A DNA stretch of 33,419 nt. Source: Nostoc sp. S13 (GTDB lineage: Bacteria; Cyanobacteriota; Cyanobacteriia; Cyanobacteriales; Nostocaceae). This document shows, piece after piece, positions 1-7,820 of this stretch (its first letter is position 1; each line of letters starts with the position of its first letter). A model generated the notes under the pieces. It saw nothing but the letters and a program-made list of their open reading frames with translations, made no database searches and had not been told where the DNA came from. The translations under genes were made by a program, and so were the position numbers. Location of the stretch: assembly GCF_029379315.1 (NCBI RefSeq), contig NZ_JAQYWQ010000082.1, positions 1 through 33,419 of the forward strand, written 5' to 3'.

Positions 1-168
1 TCAAACCCTCATTTCCTCGTACAGCCAGATGGCGATCGCTCCTCCCGTGCAAATCCTTGTAACTCTCTTCTGGTAAGCTTTCATGATTCGCGGATGAGTC
101 TAATTGATGCAGAAAACTTTTATTACCTTATTGGTATGCCTGATTCCAATAGAGCGCAAATTTTATAG
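1..168 (+). CDS. 3' end of an unrecognised gene (partial)
   Basis: An open frame runs from the first base of the window to a TAG stop, giving 55 C-terminal residues that end in GMPDSNRAQIL. The composition is balanced and it contains one HIP1 octamer, as real cyanobacterial genes often do. I do not recognise a family from this fragment. It converges on the deacetylase gene on the other strand. The frame could be fortuitous because the upstream part lies outside the window. Confidence 0.4.
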   Translation, partial: SNPHFLVQPDGDRSSRANPCNSLLVSFHDSRMSLIDAENFYYLIGMPDSNRAQIL

Positions 169-187
169 ATCGCCATTCTACCATAAA

Positions 188-289
188 TTATTTTTGCAAG
201 AGGTTCATTCCCTCAACACCCAGAATTAACACCGCCGATTTTTCGGTTACTAATTCACCTAGTGCTGCCAAAATTAAAGGTGTAGCTAC
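188..289 (-). pseudogene. Remnant of the N-terminal part of an ABC-type (BMP/nucleoside-family) permease
   Basis: The minus strand encodes, without a stop until 188, about 33 residues including ATPLILAALGELVTEKSAV and a following LGVEGM. This resembles the N-terminal signature of inner-membrane permeases of BMP/nucleoside (simple-sugar) ABC transporters, where a 'TPL-LAALGEL--E--GV-N-GVEGM' motif precedes the first membrane span. The frame stops straight after GMNLLQK, and no full-length permease follows. It is therefore a decayed fragment. A related remnant with a permease C-terminus lies on the other side of the deacetylase gene (1506-1613). Confidence 0.6.
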
Positions 290-414
290 CCATAACGTAT
301 GGGAACATCCCAAATGTGCAAGTTTATTTTTAGATGGTATTTGGACTTAGGCGGAGAATGAAATAACGAACCGCATTCGCGCAGCATCTCGTTAGAGAAG
401 GACGCAAAGAACGC

Positions 415-449
415 AAAATACACAGGTTTGTACCACTCCTGTGTATTTT
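415..449. terminator. Hairpin between convergent genes, likely bidirectional terminator
   Basis: The arms AAAATACACAGG (415-426) and CCTGTGTATTTT (438-449) form a perfect 12-bp stem with an 11-nt loop. The T-rich end of the stem can supply a U tract in either direction. It lies between the plus-strand gene ending at 168 and the minus-strand deacetylase ending at 477. It may equally be part of a dispersed Nostoc repeat, since the adjoining 'acgcaaagaacgcaaa' is repeat-like. Confidence 0.5.
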
Positions 450-476
450 GGCAAAATTGGGATGCTCCCTAGCGCA

Positions 477-1409
477 TCACTGATGATTAAGCTGATTGTT
501 TGGATGTTCATTCTTTGTAACTGTAGGTGATACTGCCATTACCACACTTTGTTCTTGGGCTTGTATTTCTAGTAATTGGGGAATCGTCACAAATCGATAG
601 CCTTGGGTTTTCAGACCAGCGATCATTTCTGGTAAAGCCTTCACAGATTTGGAACGGTTGCCGCCCCCATCGTGCAACAGTACAATTGCACCTGGTTTTG
701 CATATTTCAGCACATTTTTGACCAACATTGGTACTTGAGGCGAACGACGTTCAGCGTCTCCTGACTCTTCTGACCACATCATGACGGCGTACTTCTTGTT
801 TTTGGCATATTCGGCTAATCCATTATTCAAAAACCCACCAGGGGGACGAAACAGAGTAGTTTTCTCTCCAGTAGTCTTGTAAATGATCTCTGCTGTGCGA
901 TCAATTTCACTAGCCGCGGTCGCTCCATCCATTTTAAAATACCAATGATGCCATGTATGATTGCCAATTACATGACCATCAGCAGCTACTTGCTTGGCAA
1001 CTTGGGGAAAATATTTCACCATTTCTCCAATCATGAAGAATGTCGCTTTGATCTGATTTTTCTTCAAAATTTCTAAAATCTGTGCCGTATTTTTGGGGCC
1101 AGGGCCATCATCAAAAGTCAAAGCGATGACTTTCTCATTTGCTTTTAGTTTCGCTTGATAAACGATTGTTCCCTGAAAAGACTTTGGCACTTCATTCATC
1201 TGGTTTATTGCTGGGGAAACAGACTGTGCAGATGCACTCATCACCCTACCTAAACTCGCTCTCGTATTCTTGTCTTTTGGTGTTTGAATTCCGAACAGAT
1301 GGTTAAATCTAGTTGTGCCTACAAGCAGACTGATACCCAAACTACTAACACCAGTAAGCAATATAATGATTCCTACTTTCAAATTTAGAGCTAATTTATC
1401 ACTAGACAC
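477..1409 (-). CDS. Membrane-anchored polysaccharide deacetylase (NodB domain)
   Basis: The 310-residue product is a carbohydrate esterase family 4 enzyme, a metal-dependent N- or O-deacetylase of peptidoglycan, chitin-like or exopolysaccharide substrates. One hydrophobic segment near residues 12-31 should anchor it in the plasma membrane with the catalytic domain outside. The NodB motifs are all visible: TFDDGPG (catalytic Asp100, metal Asp101), the His151/His155 metal pair in HTWHH, RPPGG, and LLHDGGG with the C-terminal catalytic His. The start is GTG at 1409, preceded by AAGGAG at 1417-1422. It is monocistronic, and remnants of ABC permease genes lie on both sides, so it was probably inserted into, or left behind in, a decayed transporter locus. 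The substrate cannot be read from sequence. Confidence 0.9.
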   Translation of the reverse strand: MSSDKLALNLKVGIIILLTGVSSLGISLLVGTTRFNHLFGIQTPKDKNTRASLGRVMSASAQSVSPAINQMNEVPKSFQGTIVYQAKLKANEKVIALTFDDGPGPKNTAQILEILKKNQIKATFFMIGEMVKYFPQVAKQVAADGHVIGNHTWHHWYFKMDGATAASEIDRTAEIIYKTTGEKTTLFRPPGGFLNNGLAEYAKNKKYAVMMWSEESGDAERRSPQVPMLVKNVLKYAKPGAIVLLHDGGGNRSKSVKALPEMIAGLKTQGYRFVTIPQLLEIQAQEQSVVMAVSPTVTKNEHPNNQLNHQ

Positions 1410-1430
1410 ATTAAATCTCCTTAAATATTA

Positions 1431-1470
1431 GGCATTGGGCATTGGGCATGGGGCATTGGGCATGGGGCAT
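1431..1470. repeat. GGCATTGG/GGCATGGG short tandem repeats
   Basis: Tandem heptamer-like units (GGGCATT, GGGCATG) lie just upstream of the deacetylase ribosome-binding site. The same family recurs at 4775-4802 and 14037-14085. Such heptamer arrays are typical of heterocyst-forming cyanobacteria. Confidence 0.85.
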
Positions 1471-1505
1471 TTCCCCCTGCTCCCCTGTGCTCCCTCATTT
1501 CCCTC

Positions 1506-1613
1506 TTATATAATTCGCACTCGCTTGTAAATTAATATATCTGCTGCTAAAAGAAAAAAGAATAAAATACCCTGAAACATTCCAGCTAAAGCTAAAGGAA
1601 GTCCCAATTTAAT
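1506..1613 (-). pseudogene. Remnant of the C-terminus of an ABC-type permease
   Basis: The minus-strand frame ending in TAA at 1506 encodes about 35 residues: LGLPLALAGMFQGILFFFLL followed by AADILIYKRVRII. This matches the last membrane helix and basic tail of BMP/nucleoside-family ABC permeases. Upstream of about 1615 the frame no longer looks like a permease, and a short inverted-repeat element begins there. Such transporters usually have two adjacent permease genes. The C-terminal fragment here and the N-terminal fragment at 188-289 are in the right order and strand to be the end of the first and the start of the second, with the deacetylase gene between them. Confidence 0.6.
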
Positions 1614-1645
1614 ATAAGAGCATTTAACATAAAAATTACCATTAG

Positions 1646-1719
1646 GTGATGTGGGGCACGATCGCTGCCTTCGGAGCCAGAAATCCCAGTATTCATACGG
1701 TTATAGCCTCCCACATCAC
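1646..1719. repeat. Small inverted-repeat element at a pseudogene boundary
   Basis: GTGATGTGGG (1646-1655) and CCCACATCAC (1710-1719) are perfect 10-bp inverted arms around 54 bp. The element starts where similarity to the permease remnant stops, so it may mark the deletion or insertion point. No coding potential is evident. Confidence 0.5.
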
Positions 1720-1736
1720 ACGCAACACTTGTAATG

Positions 1737-2027
1737 TTAGTCTTCAGACTCCTCAGAGATAGATTCTGACTCGGTTTCAAGTTCTTCTGTTTTGAGTTTG
1801 GCTGGAGGTTTAACGGGTTTTGGGCCACGCGCTAGGGCAGGATTCACCGGCTGCCTGTTTTCATCCCCATAGGATGCTTTTTTCTCTGTGCCAGACGAAC
1901 GATTACGGGTCGGTTTTGAGCTTTTCGGGGTGGATTCAATCGGAGATATAGAATCCGACTTTTCGGAATTGTCGTCAGTATTTGCTTGGGACTGACGTTC
2001 CGATTTCTTGATTGGGCGTTCTACCAT
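1737..2027 (-). CDS. Small charged, disordered cyanobacterial protein
   Basis: The 96-residue product has no membrane segment or signal peptide. It is dominated by Ser, Glu, Lys and Pro and is probably intrinsically disordered. The most gene-like part is VNPALARGPKPVKPP near residues 62-76, a motif I associate with short conserved hypothetical proteins of cyanobacteria; the acidic tail (Glu/Ser-rich, ending EESED) follows. The start ATG at 2027 has only a weak Shine-Dalgarno sequence. It is flanked by a repeat element on each side and shows no operon partner. Function unknown. Confidence 0.65.
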   Translation of the reverse strand: MVERPIKKSERQSQANTDDNSEKSDSISPIESTPKSSKPTRNRSSGTEKKASYGDENRQPVNPALARGPKPVKPPAKLKTEELETESESISEESED

Positions 2028-2116
2028 TGTGGATTTTTGTAAATTTATATTTTATCTTTATAGTACATCGGTTTGGTGACTATCAAGCTGTTGAGTAGCA
2101 TTTTTTAAAGATTTTC

Positions 2117-2209
2117 AGGACTTACGCAAACAATAGCCGAAATCCTGATTTTCTTCTTAGGGGTAATTGATGAATTGCCCCTAAGCGCGTGTAGTTTTGC
2201 GTAAGTCCT
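2117..2209. repeat. 93-bp foldback (MITE-like) element
   Basis: Perfect 14-bp terminal inverted repeats, AGGACTTACGCAAA (2117-2130) and TTTGCGTAAGTCCT (2196-2209), bound an internal second palindrome (TTAGGGGTAATT / AATTGCCCCTAA, one mismatch). The nested palindromes, small size and lack of coding frame fit a miniature inverted-repeat element. GGACTTACGCA-type ends recur in Nostoc genomes. It lies between the small charged protein and tyrA. Confidence 0.75.
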
Positions 2210-2297
2210 AATTTGATCAAAAAAGAATTCAGTAGTAGGAATTCAGAATTGAAATGTGAAAATGGGTGCGTTATCGATAGCTGAACGCACCCGACAA

Positions 2298-3137
2298 CTA
2301 TTCAACAAAACCAGGTCGTGCCTGTTGCGTTGATTTCAACTTTGACTCTAAAACTGTCCAATTTTCTTGCTCAATTAAGTTAGTCAACTCATCAAGATTG
2401 TGACGATACTGTTGCAGCGATCGCAGCAATGCTTGACGATTATACCGCGCCATCATCACACCCAACTCTGGATTCCCACCACCCACACGACTGGTATCTC
2501 GAAAACCTGAACTAGCTAACTTTTGGGCTAATTCCAAAACATCGGAGTCAGTTTCATTCAAACAAGCCGCAATCAAGGAAGAACTGACGATCACAGGTAA
2601 ATGGGAAATCCAACTAACAGCGCGGTCATGTTGCTCTGGTTGACAATAATAGATATTCGCTCCCAGCGATCGCACAATTTCTTCCACCACCGTAATTGCA
2701 CTGTTTGGTGTTGTAGTTATCGGTGTTAGAACATAAGGTTTATCGACAAATAAATGCCGTTGTGCAGCTTCTATGCCATTGTCTGTTTTTCCCGCCATTG
2801 GATGACCGCCAATAAAATTATCCCAAAGGGGAGAACTCGCCTTGACTATGTGTGCTTTCGCCGAACCCACATCAGTGACGACGGTAGCGACAGACAAATG
2901 AGCAATCAACTGTTCAAATTGCGGCACAATAAGGGCTAGAGGTGTACAAATAAATACAACCTCTGCGGCTGCCAATAGGCTCAGGTCAACTGATGCTTGA
3001 TCAACACTGCCCAAGGCAACTGCCTTTTCACAGGTGGCTTCACGGCGACTGACTCCTAAGATATGATGTCCTTGCGATCGCAAATCAAAACCCAAACATC
3101 CGCCGATCAGTCCCAGTCCTAAAATCCCAATATTCAT
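2298..3137 (-). CDS. tyrA: Arogenate/prephenate dehydrogenase (TyrA family)
   Basis: The product oxidatively decarboxylates arogenate (the usual cyanobacterial substrate) or prephenate in tyrosine synthesis. An N-terminal Rossmann fold opens with MNIGILGLGLIGG (GxGxxG), followed by FICTPL and the TDVGSAK loop. The GHPMAGK...GIEAA segment and the conserved His in the SHLPV segment belong to the substrate/catalytic region, and a helical C-terminal domain follows. I chose ATG 3137 (279 residues) rather than ATG 3158, because family members begin at this methionine and the longer form would leave almost no room for a promoter before the divergent gene. Frame and length are intact. Confidence 0.92.
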   Translation of the reverse strand: MNIGILGLGLIGGCLGFDLRSQGHHILGVSRREATCEKAVALGSVDQASVDLSLLAAAEVVFICTPLALIVPQFEQLIAHLSVATVVTDVGSAKAHIVKASSPLWDNFIGGHPMAGKTDNGIEAAQRHLFVDKPYVLTPITTTPNSAITVVEEIVRSLGANIYYCQPEQHDRAVSWISHLPVIVSSSLIAACLNETDSDVLELAQKLASSGFRDTSRVGGGNPELGVMMARYNRQALLRSLQQYRHNLDELTNLIEQENWTVLESKLKSTQQARPGFVE

Positions 3138-3208
3138 ACTTTGATTTTGACATTCCATTTTTTATGACTTTACCAACTATTAAAGTTGGCATCCAAGGGG
3201 TAGCATCG

Positions 3209-4774
3209 ATGACTGTAGAGGAATTACTAGAACAATATGCGACAGGAGTCTTAGACTTTAGTGGTGTTGACCTGGCGGAAGCTAACCTGAGTGGGGCCAA
3301 ACTCAGTGGCATCAATCTGAACGATGCTAATTTGAGTATAGTCAACCTGAGTGGCGCAAATCTGAGTGAAGCTAACTTGAGCAATGCCAAGCTGAATGTA
3401 GCCAGACTAAGTGGCGCCAATTTATGTAGCGCCATCCTGAACAATGCCAGTCTCAACGTTGCTAATTTGATTCGAGCGGATCTCAGTCGCGCTCAACTTA
3501 GAGGAGCCTCGCTGATTCGTGCCGAGTTAATTCGCGTTGACCTCAGTCGCGCCGACCTGTTCGAGGCTGACCTCACCAGCGCTGATTTGCGAGAAGCCAC
3601 ACTCCGCCAAGCAAATCTCCGTCACGCTAACTTGAGTGAAGCCCTTTTGAGGGGCGCTTCCCTAACGGGAGCCAACTTGGAGATGGCTAACTTAAATTCT
3701 AGTGACCTTAGTCGTTCTGACCTAAGCGGCGCAAATTTGGGAGATGCGGAACTCAGACAAGCCAATCTCAGCCATACTAACTTGAGCGGGGCAGACTTGA
3801 GCGGCGCAAACCTCCGGTGGGCAGACTTGAGCGGCGCAAACCTCCGGTGGGCAGATTTGAGCGGCGCAAAATTGAGCGGGGCTAATTTAATTGGCGCAGA
3901 TTTAAGCAATGCCAATTTAACGAATACAATTTTCATCCACGCCAATTTAACTCAGGCAAAATTAATTAAAGCGGAATGGATCGGTGCTGACTTAACAGGA
4001 GCAACTTTAACCGGGGCAAAACTTTATGCCACCTCCAGGTTTGGTTTAAAAACCGAAGGCATGATTTGTGAATGGGTTGATCTTAGCCCCGTAGGCGATC
4101 GCTCCATTATCCAAAACTTCCATTCGGAAGACTCACGAGATTTTTTTAACGAAACACCGCCAACAATTCGGATTATTATTGATGCAGTTCTAGAACACGA
4201 AGCCAATTTTGCGATCGCGGGCGCTTACTATCAAATTGCTCAGGAATATCGCGGGCTGAAACAACCCCCAAGCATGGAAAGTGGCCGTCGTCGAACTGTT
4301 TTCACATTTCATGTAGATAACGACGAAGCATTATTTCCCACTGCTTACATTGTGATTCTTCCCTTTCTCGATGCGGCATCTACCCAAAAGAACATTTCCA
4401 GTATGGTCGAAATTATTAACAGTCAAGTTGTTGCGAACCAAGATTTAAAATTCCCCGATATGGTAAAACAATTAAATATTCTTGTAGAACAGGCCATGAG
4501 TCAGGCTACAACAATTAAACAGATGAAAAAAAATATCGAAATAGCCGCAAAGTTAAATTTTTGCAAAGCTCCAACCCAAATAATTTTAACGAATTCCAGC
4601 GCCTACACTTTGATTGTCCATGACAATCCTCACTTTGGAAAAAGATTTATTAATCGTTCTGCTCTCAATGCTTCAGATGATGATCAGATATCGAGTGAAT
4701 CAACAAAAGATATATTACCTTCGTTAGATATGGTTATGGATTTTGTCAAAGGATTTCACTATATTAGTCATTAG
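3209..4774 (+). CDS. Pentapeptide-repeat protein with a C-terminal domain of unknown function
   Basis: With the start at ATG 3209 the product has 521 residues. It opens with MTVEELLEQYATGVLDFSGV, a beginning seen in other cyanobacterial pentapeptide proteins, and AAGGGG lies about 9 nt upstream. An in-frame ATG at 3164 would add 15 residues but has no Shine-Dalgarno sequence. About 50 consecutive A(D/N)LXX pentapeptides (roughly residues 15-270) should fold into a right-handed quadrilateral beta-helix. The last 250 residues are a mixed alpha/beta region that I do not recognise. There are no membrane segments. A 30-bp unit is exactly duplicated inside the repeat region. It is divergent from tyrA and followed by a DUF1517-like gene on the same strand. 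Function unknown. Confidence 0.88.
   Translation: MTVEELLEQYATGVLDFSGVDLAEANLSGAKLSGINLNDANLSIVNLSGANLSEANLSNAKLNVARLSGANLCSAILNNASLNVANLIRADLSRAQLRGASLIRAELIRVDLSRADLFEADLTSADLREATLRQANLRHANLSEALLRGASLTGANLEMANLNSSDLSRSDLSGANLGDAELRQANLSHTNLSGADLSGANLRWADLSGANLRWADLSGAKLSGANLIGADLSNANLTNTIFIHANLTQAKLIKAEWIGADLTGATLTGAKLYATSRFGLKTEGMICEWVDLSPVGDRSIIQNFHSEDSRDFFNETPPTIRIIIDAVLEHEANFAIAGAYYQIAQEYRGLKQPPSMESGRRRTVFTFHVDNDEALFPTAYIVILPFLDAASTQKNISSMVEIINSQVVANQDLKFPDMVKQLNILVEQAMSQATTIKQMKKNIEIAAKLNFCKAPTQIILTNSSAYTLIVHDNPHFGKRFINRSALNASDDDQISSESTKDILPSLDMVMDFVKGFHYISH
3791..3870. repeat. Recent 30-bp tandem duplication inside the pentapeptide gene
   Basis: Positions 3791-3820 and 3821-3850 are identical at every base, and 3851-3870 repeats the first 20 bases with one change. 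Each 30-bp unit encodes ADLSGANLRW, two pentapeptides. Other repeats in this gene have diverged at synonymous sites, so this expansion is young. Confidence 0.95.
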
Positions 4775-4830
4775 TCATTGGGGATGGGGCATTGGGCATT
4801 GGACAAATAACAAATGACAAATAACAAATT
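4775..4830. repeat. GGGCATT and ACAAATRACAAAT tandem repeats
   Basis: The spacer holds heptamer-type GGGCATTGGGCATTGG followed by tandem ACAAATAACAAATGACAAAT units. It separates the pentapeptide gene from the next gene on the same strand. These are low-complexity cyanobacterial repeats, with no terminator-like stem seen. Confidence 0.8.
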
Positions 4831-4844
4831 TTTGGAGGAGAAAA

Positions 4845-5438
4845 ATGCGCGATACCTTTAATAAAATGATCGGTCGAAATCGCTATGTAGTTTTTCGCCT
4901 ATTTCTGCACTTAGGGGGAGGCGAGGTAGCGCCAATTTTGGGAGTATTAAATAGTGCTGGACGGAATGCGATCGATGCCGATGGCGATTTAGAAGTTTTG
5001 GGAGAAGCATTGGTAGAAATTAGTCAAACCCTGCTGCAATACGATGAATATTGGCTTTCTGCTGCTAACGAAGGCGATGTATTTTGGGACGAAGGCGAGG
5101 CGGGAGATTACGTGAATGAATTATTTACTGACTCTGCCCAAAGATATCTCAGTGAACCAGATTACAGTTCTGACTCTGGATTGAATGAACCTTTATCTAT
5201 ACCTGTAACCCGCAACGTCATTGTGATTATTACAGTAGCTTACGAAGGAGAAATTCCACAGTTAGAAACAGACCTTTCTAACGTTCAGTCCCTGAAGGAA
5301 GCTTTTAAAGCCTTAATCAATTTACACTACAAACATAAATTGCAGGCAATCCAAGTGCATTTCTCGCCAGCACAGTTAGGCGATGAACTCACTAGCGATC
5401 AATTGTTGCAATATTACCCAGAATTGATTCCTTTATAA
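4845..5438 (+). CDS. DUF1517-like protein
   Basis: The 197-residue product starts at ATG 4845 with TTGGAGGAG just upstream, a strong ribosome-binding site. The C-terminal half resembles the end of cyanobacterial/plastid DUF1517 proteins: a strand-rich 'VIVIITVAYEGEIPQ' block, a helix with a 'SLKEAFKALINL' pattern, then 'LQAIQVHFSP' and a closing 'LTSDQLLQYYPELIPL'. It lacks the N-terminal membrane and Gly-rich segment of longer family members, so it is probably soluble. It follows the pentapeptide gene with about 70 bp between them and may be co-transcribed with it. The biochemical role of DUF1517 is not known to me. Confidence 0.75.
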   Translation: MRDTFNKMIGRNRYVVFRLFLHLGGGEVAPILGVLNSAGRNAIDADGDLEVLGEALVEISQTLLQYDEYWLSAANEGDVFWDEGEAGDYVNELFTDSAQRYLSEPDYSSDSGLNEPLSIPVTRNVIVIITVAYEGEIPQLETDLSNVQSLKEAFKALINLHYKHKLQAIQVHFSPAQLGDELTSDQLLQYYPELIPL

Positions 5439-5508
5439 TCTGTTGGGTAGTCCGTACTTACTACTTACATCGATAAATTGTTAAGCTCAGAGATAGGACA
5501 ATAATCCA

Positions 5509-6393
5509 ATGATCATGACCATAGTACGTAAATTTACAGCCGTTTTTTTAGCTCTGAGTTTGTGTCTGACAACTGTCGCTTGTGGAGGCGAAAACCAAAC
5601 TAATTCTTCACCTAAGAACGTTAGCCAAACCTCTACTAACACCAAGCTAAAGGACGGAGACTATCAAATACAACAAGCTACTTATGACGATGCAGGTGGT
5701 GAGTACAACCTGTTTTTACTTAACAATCAGCCCCCAACCTTTGCAACCGAAAATTTGCAAATGGCACGGTTAACTGATGATGAAATCAAACAGGGTAAGA
5801 AAACCTATCTAAAGGTAGAAAAAGGACAACCGATTTTATATCTGACGGAAGACTTTAAAATTGAGTACGTCCACAACGTTACTGAGAATAAAACCAATTC
5901 CCAAACAGGACAACAAGAAACGGTTGTAGTGCGTCGAGAAAATAGCTTCTGGGCACCCTTTGCTGGATCTGTAGCTGGTGCTGTAGCGGGTCAGGCACTT
6001 GGTAGTCTGTTGTTTAGACCCCAATATTATGTACCCCCTGTCTATCAATCAGGGCAAGGATTAAGTGGCTTTGGTGGATATGGCCCAAGCTATGGCCAAG
6101 CAGTTCAACACTACCAAACTCGCTACAATGCGCCACCCGCAGCCGTGACAAATCGCACTGCGTTCCGCAATACAGGGACAATTAGAAGGTCATATCCTGG
6201 AAATTCAACTATACGCAATACACCGCGTAGTACTACAGGTAATAACCGTCCCTCTGGTTCTGGTTTTGGTGGTAGTAACTTGCGACCCTCTGGGAACTCC
6301 AGCACCACCAGACGCAATTCTGGTAGTAGTTTTGGTAGTGGGCGTAGTTCAGCACCCCGTCGCTCAAGTGGTTTTGGCAGCAGACGCCGTTAG
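5509..6393 (+). CDS. Putative lipoprotein with glycine zipper and Ser/Gly/Arg-rich tail
   Basis: The 294-residue product has a clear lipoprotein signal: a basic n-region (VRK), a hydrophobic core, and the lipobox TTVAC with Cys near residue 25. The exported part (residues ~45-140) is a globular region without a recognised fold. It is followed by a glycine-zipper segment (APFAGSVAGAVAGQALGSLL), a Tyr/Pro stretch and a low-complexity tail rich in Ser, Gly, Asn and Arg that ends in GFGSRRR. Glycine-zipper segments often mediate membrane or oligomer contacts. ATG 5509 and ATG 5515 are both possible starts. The gene is closed by the strong hairpin at 6551-6591. Function unknown. Confidence 0.8.
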   Translation: MIMTIVRKFTAVFLALSLCLTTVACGGENQTNSSPKNVSQTSTNTKLKDGDYQIQQATYDDAGGEYNLFLLNNQPPTFATENLQMARLTDDEIKQGKKTYLKVEKGQPILYLTEDFKIEYVHNVTENKTNSQTGQQETVVVRRENSFWAPFAGSVAGAVAGQALGSLLFRPQYYVPPVYQSGQGLSGFGGYGPSYGQAVQHYQTRYNAPPAAVTNRTAFRNTGTIRRSYPGNSTIRNTPRSTTGNNRPSGSGFGGSNLRPSGNSSTTRRNSGSSFGSGRSSAPRRSSGFGSRRR

Positions 6394-6550
6394 GAAATTC
6401 TCAATTTAAAAAATAGACTGCCTAATACCATTTTGGATTTTAGATTTTAGATTTTGGATTGTAAAAAAGTTAGTGCATAAGCTCTTGGGCAATCCATCTG
6501 TCGTAATCATTTTTCAAATTGGTATAAGAAGTGAAGGTAGTGTGTTGCAC

Positions 6551-6591
6551 AAAGAAGCCGGAGGGTAACAAGTCAACCCTCCGGCTTCTTT
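6551..6591 (+). terminator. Strong rho-independent-type terminator
   Basis: AAAGAAGCCGGAGGGT (6551-6566) pairs perfectly over 16 bp with ACCCTCCGGCTTCTTT (6576-6591) around a 9-nt loop, and the run CTTCTTTTT follows on the plus strand. It ends transcription from the lipoprotein gene. The AAAG-start arm could also give a U-rich end on the minus strand. Confidence 0.88.
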
Positions 6592-6611
6592 TTAGAGGAT
6601 GTTTGTAAAAC

Positions 6612-6950
6612 CGGGCGACTAGAAGTCGCGGCTACACAAGCAAAGTCCACCTCCGTGGACTAATGCAAAATCAAGGGTTTTCTAACCCGCGTAGCCGTGA
6701 TTTATAATCACGAGGATAGATGAAAATAAACTTTTAAAACTCCTCTTATTTTTATCAAACAGAATAAAGGTGCCAGTCGCCAGAATTCACTTGGGTATTT
6801 TGTGCGACTGGTGGATGAATAAACGGCGTTTAAGACCCCCACAAAACAAGAAAATTTGGTGGTCAACTTTGGTAGTGGCGGGTCTAAATCCCCCACTGAT
6901 TGCATTCTGACTCCTGACTTCTGACTTCTGAATTCTTCTTTAAGCAATTC
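6612..6950. repeat. Block of dispersed cyanobacterial palindromic repeats
   Basis: This gene-free stretch contains GCGACTAGAAGTCGC (6615-6629), GTCCACCTCCGTGGAC (6646-6660) and the associated 'gcggctacaca' and 'cgtagccgtgatt' blocks. These are followed by inverted GCCAGTCGC / GCGACTGG copies and tandem 'ctgacttctgacttctga'. These units occur in many places in Nostoc-type genomes. I see no coding signal. Confidence 0.7.
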
Positions 6951-6972
6951 GTAACTAGAAATAAATTATGAA

Positions 6973-7251
6973 TTATTCAGTAAAATAATATGAAATACTA
7001 AATACAAATATTGCTAAGATAACAGGAATCATTTTACTAAAGTCTATTCGCTTTTTTTGAACTATTTCTAAACAAGACATTGGAATCATCAAAGGCCAGA
7101 AGATAGTTGTTACCATAAACATCACAACCGATAAAAATTTATCTTCGGGAGTGGAAATAGGATGACGTAGGAAAAATATTAACCAATTGCTTAAAAAATA
7201 GCATGTCATTAACAGATAACCAATAGTTAAAGTCAGTTGTATCTGATTCAC
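6973..7251 (-). CDS. Small three-helix membrane protein
   Basis: With a GTG start at 7251 the product has 92 residues. AGGAG at 7260-7264, 8 nt upstream, supports this start over the longer GTG/ATG choices at 7293/7290, which lack a Shine-Dalgarno sequence. Three hydrophobic segments are visible: LTLTIGYLLMTCYFLSNWLI, FLSVVMFMVTTIFWPLMIPM and a C-terminal MIPVILAIFVFSISYYF, with short charged loops between them. No family is recognised. It stands alone, with repeats on both sides. Reading frame and hydrophobicity pattern suggest a real gene. Confidence 0.6.
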   Translation of the reverse strand: MNQIQLTLTIGYLLMTCYFLSNWLIFFLRHPISTPEDKFLSVVMFMVTTIFWPLMIPMSCLEIVQKKRIDFSKMIPVILAIFVFSISYYFTE

Positions 7252-7323
7252 TTTGAGTACTCCTGAAGTTATGTGAGCTTCACCAAACATCACCCGTACA
7301 AAGTTATAACATATACAGTCATC

Positions 7324-7363
7324 ACCTTACCCCGTATTTGCTGACACAAACACGGGGTAAGGT
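7324..7363. repeat. Inverted repeat upstream of the small membrane protein
   Basis: ACCTTACCCCGT (7324-7335) and ACGGGGTAAGGT (7352-7363) form a perfect 12-bp stem with a 16-nt loop, itself partly self-complementary (TTTG...CAAA). No U tract follows on either strand, so a mobile or regulatory hairpin is more likely than a terminator. Confidence 0.6.
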
Positions 7364-7479
7364 TGAAAAATGTACCAGCCTCTCGTAGAGAAGTATTGAT
7401 TCTGATACCATTTCTTTGTGAGGCTGCACCCAATACGCTTGGGTTAAGGCTTAACTCTTTGTCAAATTCAATTTTTTTA

Positions 7480-7760
7480 ACGAACCGCAAAGGAGAGGCA
7501 GCGCGGGAACAGGGGAGCCAGTGCGTTGGGCGGCTCTGCCGACTTGAAGCACCTGGCGTCGGCTTTGCCGACTTGTTCGCGTAGCGTCTCCCCTTGGGAG
7601 AAGCATCTGGCGTGGTCTCCCCCATGAGCGACTGCCGTCGCAAAGAACGCAAAGGAAGAAAAGGAAGAAATGCTTAACTGAACTGTATTGAGGCTGCACC
7701 AAATTTTTTTTCTTTCTTCGTGTCCTTTGCGCCCTTTGCGGTTCGTTCCTCATATAGTTT
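7480..7760. repeat. Mosaic of iterated Nostoc repeats
   Basis: The stretch contains 'gaaccgcaaagg', 'cgcgggaacaggggagccagtgcgttggg', 'ttcgcgtagcgtctcccc', 'gtcgcaaagaacgcaaagg' and 'cctttgcgccctttgcgg'. These are highly iterated, partly palindromic units. Open frames crossing it on both strands have repeat-derived composition and I do not regard them as genes. It separates ligA from the small membrane protein. Confidence 0.7.
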
Positions 7761-7820
7761 GGCGCATCTTCATGCAGAATTGGTATGACGAATGTATCCT
7801 GACGAATGTATTCTTCTTTA

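Noticed and set aside
1592..1828. 78-residue minus-strand ORF
   Set aside because: It overlaps the start of the permease relic in another frame and the end of the small charged gene. Its content follows the inverted repeat at 1646-1719.
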